The notes beneath the pieces are model-generated. The model saw nothing but the letters and a program-made list of their open reading frames with translations. It was not told where the DNA came from and did not search any database. 64,000 nt of DNA from Pseudomonas serbica (GTDB lineage Bacteria > Pseudomonadota > Gammaproteobacteria > Pseudomonadales > Pseudomonadaceae): positions 248,001-312,000 of the forward strand of contig NZ_JAQIYM010000002.1 in NCBI RefSeq assembly GCF_028823535.1. The letters run 5' to 3'. Position numbers and translations under genes: made by a program. Numbering within the stretch: the stretch's first letter is position 1; every line of letters starts with the position of its first letter. Positions 61,100-64,000 of the stretch are shown piece by piece.

Positions 61100-62128
61100 T
61101 TAAGCCTGCTGCCGTTGCCGGGCCAGGGTCATCGCGGTGTCTTCGATCATGTCTTCCTGGCCGCCGACCATGCCGCGGCGACCCATTTCAACGAGGATCT
61201 CCCTGGCCGACACGCCGTATTTCTTCTCGGCGCGCTTGGCGAACAGCAGGAACGAACCGTAGACCCCGGCGTAGCCCATGGTCAGGGCATCGCGGTCGCT
61301 GCGGATCGGGAAGTCCATGATCGGCACCACCAGGTCCTCTGCCACGTCCTGGATGCCAAACACGCTGACGCCGGTGTCGATGCCCATGCGGTCACACACC
61401 GCCACCAGCACTTCCATCGGTGTGTTGCCGGCGCCGGCACCGAGGCCCGCGCAGGCGGCGTCGATGCGGTTGGCCCCGGCGGCAATCGCGGCGATGGAGT
61501 TGGACACGCCCATCGACAGATTGTGGTGGCCATGGAAGCCGATCTCGGTTTCCGGCTTGAGGGCCGCGCGCATCGCCGTCACGCGGGCGCTGACGTCGTG
61601 GGGCAGCAGGTAGCCCGCCGAGTCGGTCAGGTAGATGCAGTTGGCGCCGTAGCTCTCCATCAGCAAGCCTTGCTTGACCAGGCCTTCGGGGCTGTTCATG
61701 TGGGCCATCATCAGGAAGCCGACGGTGTCCATGCCCAGGTTGCGGGCGTGGGAAATGTGCTGCTCGCTGACGTCGGCCTCGGTGCAATGGGTGGCCACGC
61801 GAATGGTGTTGACCCCCAGCTCATGGGCCATCTTCAGATGATCGACAGTGCCGATGCCCGGCAGCAGCAGGGCCGAAACCTTGGCCTTTTTCATCAGCGG
61901 GATTACCGCCGACAGGTACTCCTCGTCGGTGTGGGCCGGGAAACCGTAGTTCACCGAGCTGCCGCCCAAACCGTCGCCGTGGGTGACTTCGATCAGCGGC
62001 ACGCCGGCCGCGTCGAGGCCGCAGGCGATGTCTTTCATCTGTTGCAGGCTGATCTGGTGACGCTTGGGGTGCATGCCGTCGCGCAGGCACATGTCGTGAA
62101 CGGTGATGCTTTTGCCGCGAAGATCCAT
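61100..62128 (-). CDS. 4-hydroxy-2-oxoacid aldolase (HsaF/TesG/DmpG family)
   Basis: Class II aldolase of 342 residues that splits 4-hydroxy-2-oxo-pentanoate or -hexanoate into pyruvate and an aldehyde. The metal and active-site motifs are clear: [43 protein letters not shown] and [15 protein letters not shown]. It forms a channelled complex with the acylating dehydrogenase encoded 10 bp upstream. In steroid breakdown the substrate is the C6 compound derived from ring A; in aromatic breakdown it is the C5 one. Context favours the former. Confidence 0.92.
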   Translation of the reverse strand: MDLRGKSITVHDMCLRDGMHPKRHQISLQQMKDIACGLDAAGVPLIEVTHGDGLGGSSVNYGFPAHTDEEYLSAVIPLMKKAKVSALLLPGIGTVDHLKMAHELGVNTIRVATHCTEADVSEQHISHARNLGMDTVGFLMMAHMNSPEGLVKQGLLMESYGANCIYLTDSAGYLLPHDVSARVTAMRAALKPETEIGFHGHHNLSMGVSNSIAAIAAGANRIDAACAGLGAGAGNTPMEVLVAVCDRMGIDTGVSVFGIQDVAEDLVVPIMDFPIRSDRDALTMGYAGVYGSFLLFAKRAEKKYGVSAREILVEMGRRGMVGGQEDMIEDTAMTLARQRQQA

Positions 62129-62138
62129 GGTCGGCTCC

Positions 62139-63065
62139 TTATGCGTGGGCGGGTTGGGCGGTGGCTTGCAGCACCAGCTCGCCCTTGAGGATTTCCTCGG
62201 CGAACATTTCGGCGGTGCGCGCTGCGGCGGCGGTCATGATGTCGAGGTTGCCGGCGTACTTGGGCAGGTAGTCGCCCAGGCCTTCGACTTCCATGAAAAT
62301 CGACACTCGGTTGCCGTCGAACACCGGACCGTTGACCAGCTTGTAGCCGGGCACGTAGCGCTGCACCTGCTCGATCATGGCTTCGATGGCGGCGGTGATC
62401 GCCGGCTGGTCGGGTTCGCTCTCGGTCAGGCAATGCACGGTGTCGCGCATGATCAGCGGCGGCTCGGCGGGGTTGATGATGATGATCGCCTTGCCCTTCT
62501 TCGCGCCGCCGACTTTCTCCACGGCGCTTGAGGTGGTGCGGGTGAATTCGTCGATGTTCTTGCGGGTGCCGGGGCCGACCGACTTGGACGCGGCGGTGGC
62601 GATGATTTCGGCGTACTCCACCGGCTGCACGCTGGACACCGCGGCCACCAGAGGAATGGTGGCCTGGCCGCCGCAGGTGACCATGTTCACGTTCATCACG
62701 CCCAGGCCCAGTTGCGCCTTGAGGTTGACCGGTGGCACGCAGTACGGTCCGATGGCCGCCGGCGTGAGGTCGATCATCAACACGCCCAGGGCATTGAGCT
62801 TGCGCGAGTTCTGCGCGTGCACGTAGGCCGAGGTGGCGTCGAAGGCGATCTGGATCTGGTCTTCTAGGACATGGGGCAGCAGGCCATCGACGCCGTCGGC
62901 GGTGGTCTTCAAGCCCAGCTCACGCGCTCGCGCAAGGCCTTCGGAGGTGGCGTCGATGCCGACCATCCACACCGGCTCCAGCACCTCGCTGCGCATCAGT
63001 TTGTACAGCAGGTCGGTGCCGATATTGCCCGGCCCGATCAGCGCGCATTTGATCTTCTTGCTCAT
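62139..63065 (-). CDS. Acetaldehyde/propanal dehydrogenase (acylating)
   Basis: NAD- and CoA-dependent enzyme of 308 residues, partner of the aldolase. The N-terminal Rossmann motif is [15 protein letters not shown], and the catalytic Cys is in [15 protein letters not shown]. It turns the aldolase product (acetaldehyde or propanal) into the acyl-CoA. ATG 63065 behind GGAGCC is preferred to the upstream in-frame Met at 63107. It is 31 bp downstream of the hydratase in one operon. Confidence 0.93.
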   Translation of the reverse strand: MSKKIKCALIGPGNIGTDLLYKLMRSEVLEPVWMVGIDATSEGLARARELGLKTTADGVDGLLPHVLEDQIQIAFDATSAYVHAQNSRKLNALGVLMIDLTPAAIGPYCVPPVNLKAQLGLGVMNVNMVTCGGQATIPLVAAVSSVQPVEYAEIIATAASKSVGPGTRKNIDEFTRTTSSAVEKVGGAKKGKAIIIINPAEPPLIMRDTVHCLTESEPDQPAITAAIEAMIEQVQRYVPGYKLVNGPVFDGNRVSIFMEVEGLGDYLPKYAGNLDIMTAAAARTAEMFAEEILKGELVLQATAQPAHA

Positions 63066-63096
63066 GTTTTTCTGGCTCCTGGAAAGGGAAGGGCGA

Positions 63097-63888
63097 TCAC
63101 GGGACAAAACGCAGGCTGGTTTCGCCCAGTCCGGTCATGGACAGGCTGATATGGTCGCCGGCGGCCACGGGCACCAGCGGCGCGAGGGCACCGGACAGAA
63201 TGATTTCGCCGCGGCGGAACGGGATGCCCAGCTCGCCCAGGGTATTGGCCAACCAGGCCACTGCCGCGCAGGGATGGCCCTGCACCGCCGAGCCCAGGCC
63301 CGAGCCAGCCGGTTGGCCGTTCTTGCTCATGTGCATGTGCACGGCAGCCAGGTCCAGCGAGCGTGGGTCGATGCGCTGGGTGCCGAGGGCGAACACGCCG
63401 CAGGAGGCGTTGTCGGCCACGGTGTCCTGGATGCGGATCTGCCAATCGTCAATCCGCGAGTCGACGATCTCGAAGCACGGCACGACCCATTGGCTGGCGG
63501 CCAGCACGTCTTCGGCGCTGATGCCCGGGCCTTGCAGGTCTTCGCCGAGGATGAAGGCGATTTCGCCTTCGGCCCGCGGCTGGATCAGGTTGTAGCGGGC
63601 CAGGCTGACATCGCAGCCATCCTCGACCTGCATGGCATTGGTGAGGAAGCCGAAGTCCGGTTGATGAACATCGAGCATTTCCTGCACGGCGCGGCTGGTC
63701 ACCCCGATTTTCTTGCCAATCACTTGCTCGCCGAGGGCTTCGCGGCGTTGCAGGAAGTGCAGGGAAATCCGGTAGGCCTGCTCCAGGGTGATCTGCGGAT
63801 AACGGCGGGTCAGGGGGGCCAGCGTCTGCCGGCTACGCAGGGCGTTGAACAGCTCGTCACCGAGCGCGTTGATCAAATGGGCGTCCAT
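63097..63888 (-). CDS. 2-hydroxy-dienoate hydratase (HsaE/TesE/MhpD family)
   Basis: Metal-dependent hydratase of the fumarylacetoacetase-like fold, 263 residues. Typical blocks are [73 protein letters not shown] and [30 protein letters not shown]. It hydrates 2-hydroxy-2,4-dienoates to 4-hydroxy-2-oxoacids for the aldolase downstream. The start at ATG 63888 avoids the terminator present in the longer frame to 63954. Confidence 0.92.
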   Translation of the reverse strand: MDAHLINALGDELFNALRSRQTLAPLTRRYPQITLEQAYRISLHFLQRREALGEQVIGKKIGVTSRAVQEMLDVHQPDFGFLTNAMQVEDGCDVSLARYNLIQPRAEGEIAFILGEDLQGPGISAEDVLAASQWVVPCFEIVDSRIDDWQIRIQDTVADNASCGVFALGTQRIDPRSLDLAAVHMHMSKNGQPAGSGLGSAVQGHPCAAVAWLANTLGELGIPFRRGEIILSGALAPLVPVAAGDHISLSMTGLGETSLRFVP

Positions 63889-63912
63889 GGCGAGGGCTCC
63901 AGTGGGGTGGGA

Positions 63913-63952
63913 GAAAAAAAAGGCCCGCCCCGACATCATCAGGGGCGAGCCC
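63913..63952 (-). terminator. Terminator between the upstream gene and the hydratase operon
   Basis: On the minus strand GGCTCGCCCC and GGGGCGGGCC pair with one mismatch across a 10-base loop and are followed by T8. It lies just after the stop of the next leftward gene, so the hydratase operon needs its own start or read-through. Confidence 0.8.
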
Positions 63953-63963
63953 AAAGGAGTGGG

Positions 63964-64000
63964 TCAGCCGGGCCAGACCGACGAGTCGGCGCCGCCATCG
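63964..64000 (-). CDS. C-terminal end of a leftward gene, possibly an SDR
   Basis: Eleven codons before a TGA (63964-63966) read DGGADSSVWPG. A DGG near the C-terminus is common in short-chain dehydrogenases, but this is too short to assign. It shows that the leftward gene set continues past the window edge. Confidence 0.35.
   Translation of the reverse strand, partial: DGGADSSVWPG

Noticed and set aside
61100..63888. A phenol or phenylpropionate meta-cleavage operon unrelated to steroids
   Set aside because: The three enzymes alone do not discriminate, but the surrounding KstD-, HSD-, ChsH- and Ltp-like genes favour the steroid variant.

Overview
The window reads as chromosome of a Pseudomonas, most likely of the P. 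fluorescens/P. putida type. The left end carries the core block lon - hupB - ppiD, coding DNA is GC-rich, and the intergenic gaps carry Pseudomonas-style REP/BIME palindromes (GTGGGAGCGAGCCTGCTCGCGA and GTAGGAGCCGGCTTGCCGGCGA types). Core genes occupy about 1-4380. From about 4390 to the right end the window is a catabolic island of about 60 kb that continues past 64000.

The gene content fits degradation of a steroid carrying an acyl side chain, bile-acid-like, through the aldolytic (ChsE/ChsH/Ltp or Scd/Shy/Sal type) and 9,10-seco routes. Ring A oxidation: a 3-ketosteroid delta1-dehydrogenase-like flavoprotein, a second delta4-type flavoprotein and a 3beta/17beta-HSD-like SDR (16861-21058), plus a 3alpha-HSD/carbonyl-reductase-like SDR (59364). 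Side chain: two CoA ligases, four acyl-CoA dehydrogenases, a MaoC-DUF35 plus small MaoC pair, a DUF35-MaoC protein of reversed domain order, two Ltp-like thiolase-fold proteins, an enoyl-CoA hydratase and an aldehyde dehydrogenase. Terminal meta-cleavage: hydratase, acylating aldehyde dehydrogenase and hydroxy-oxo-acid aldolase (61100-63888). Envelope handling: DUF1329, DUF1302, YCF48 and an RND/MMPL protein. Regulation and sensing: a LuxR-type regulator resembling Comamonas TeiR in type, AraC, TetR and a chemoreceptor. The ring hydroxylases and the extradiol dioxygenase are not in this window, so the substrate is an inference.

The most unusual part is a leftward gene set at 34173-42901: a transposase-derived HTH protein in frame with cysD, then cysNC, a DUF1214 protein, a sulfotransferase, and EthD, SnoaL, SRPBCC and SDR proteins. 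A divergent cysQ (43028) sits beside it. Together they could make PAPS, transfer its sulfate to a catabolic intermediate and recycle PAP. I know of no described steroid pathway that uses such a module.

A 17-bp motif, approximately (A/C/G)GTC-N5-GGACGATG with CGTCC-N4-GGACG dyad character, recurs in front of at least nine transcription units across the island. It is usually 55-110 bp before the start codon and oriented toward the gene, which argues for a single regulon. A tandem array of 133-bp REP-pair units (14726-16650) separates the amidase from the KstD operon.
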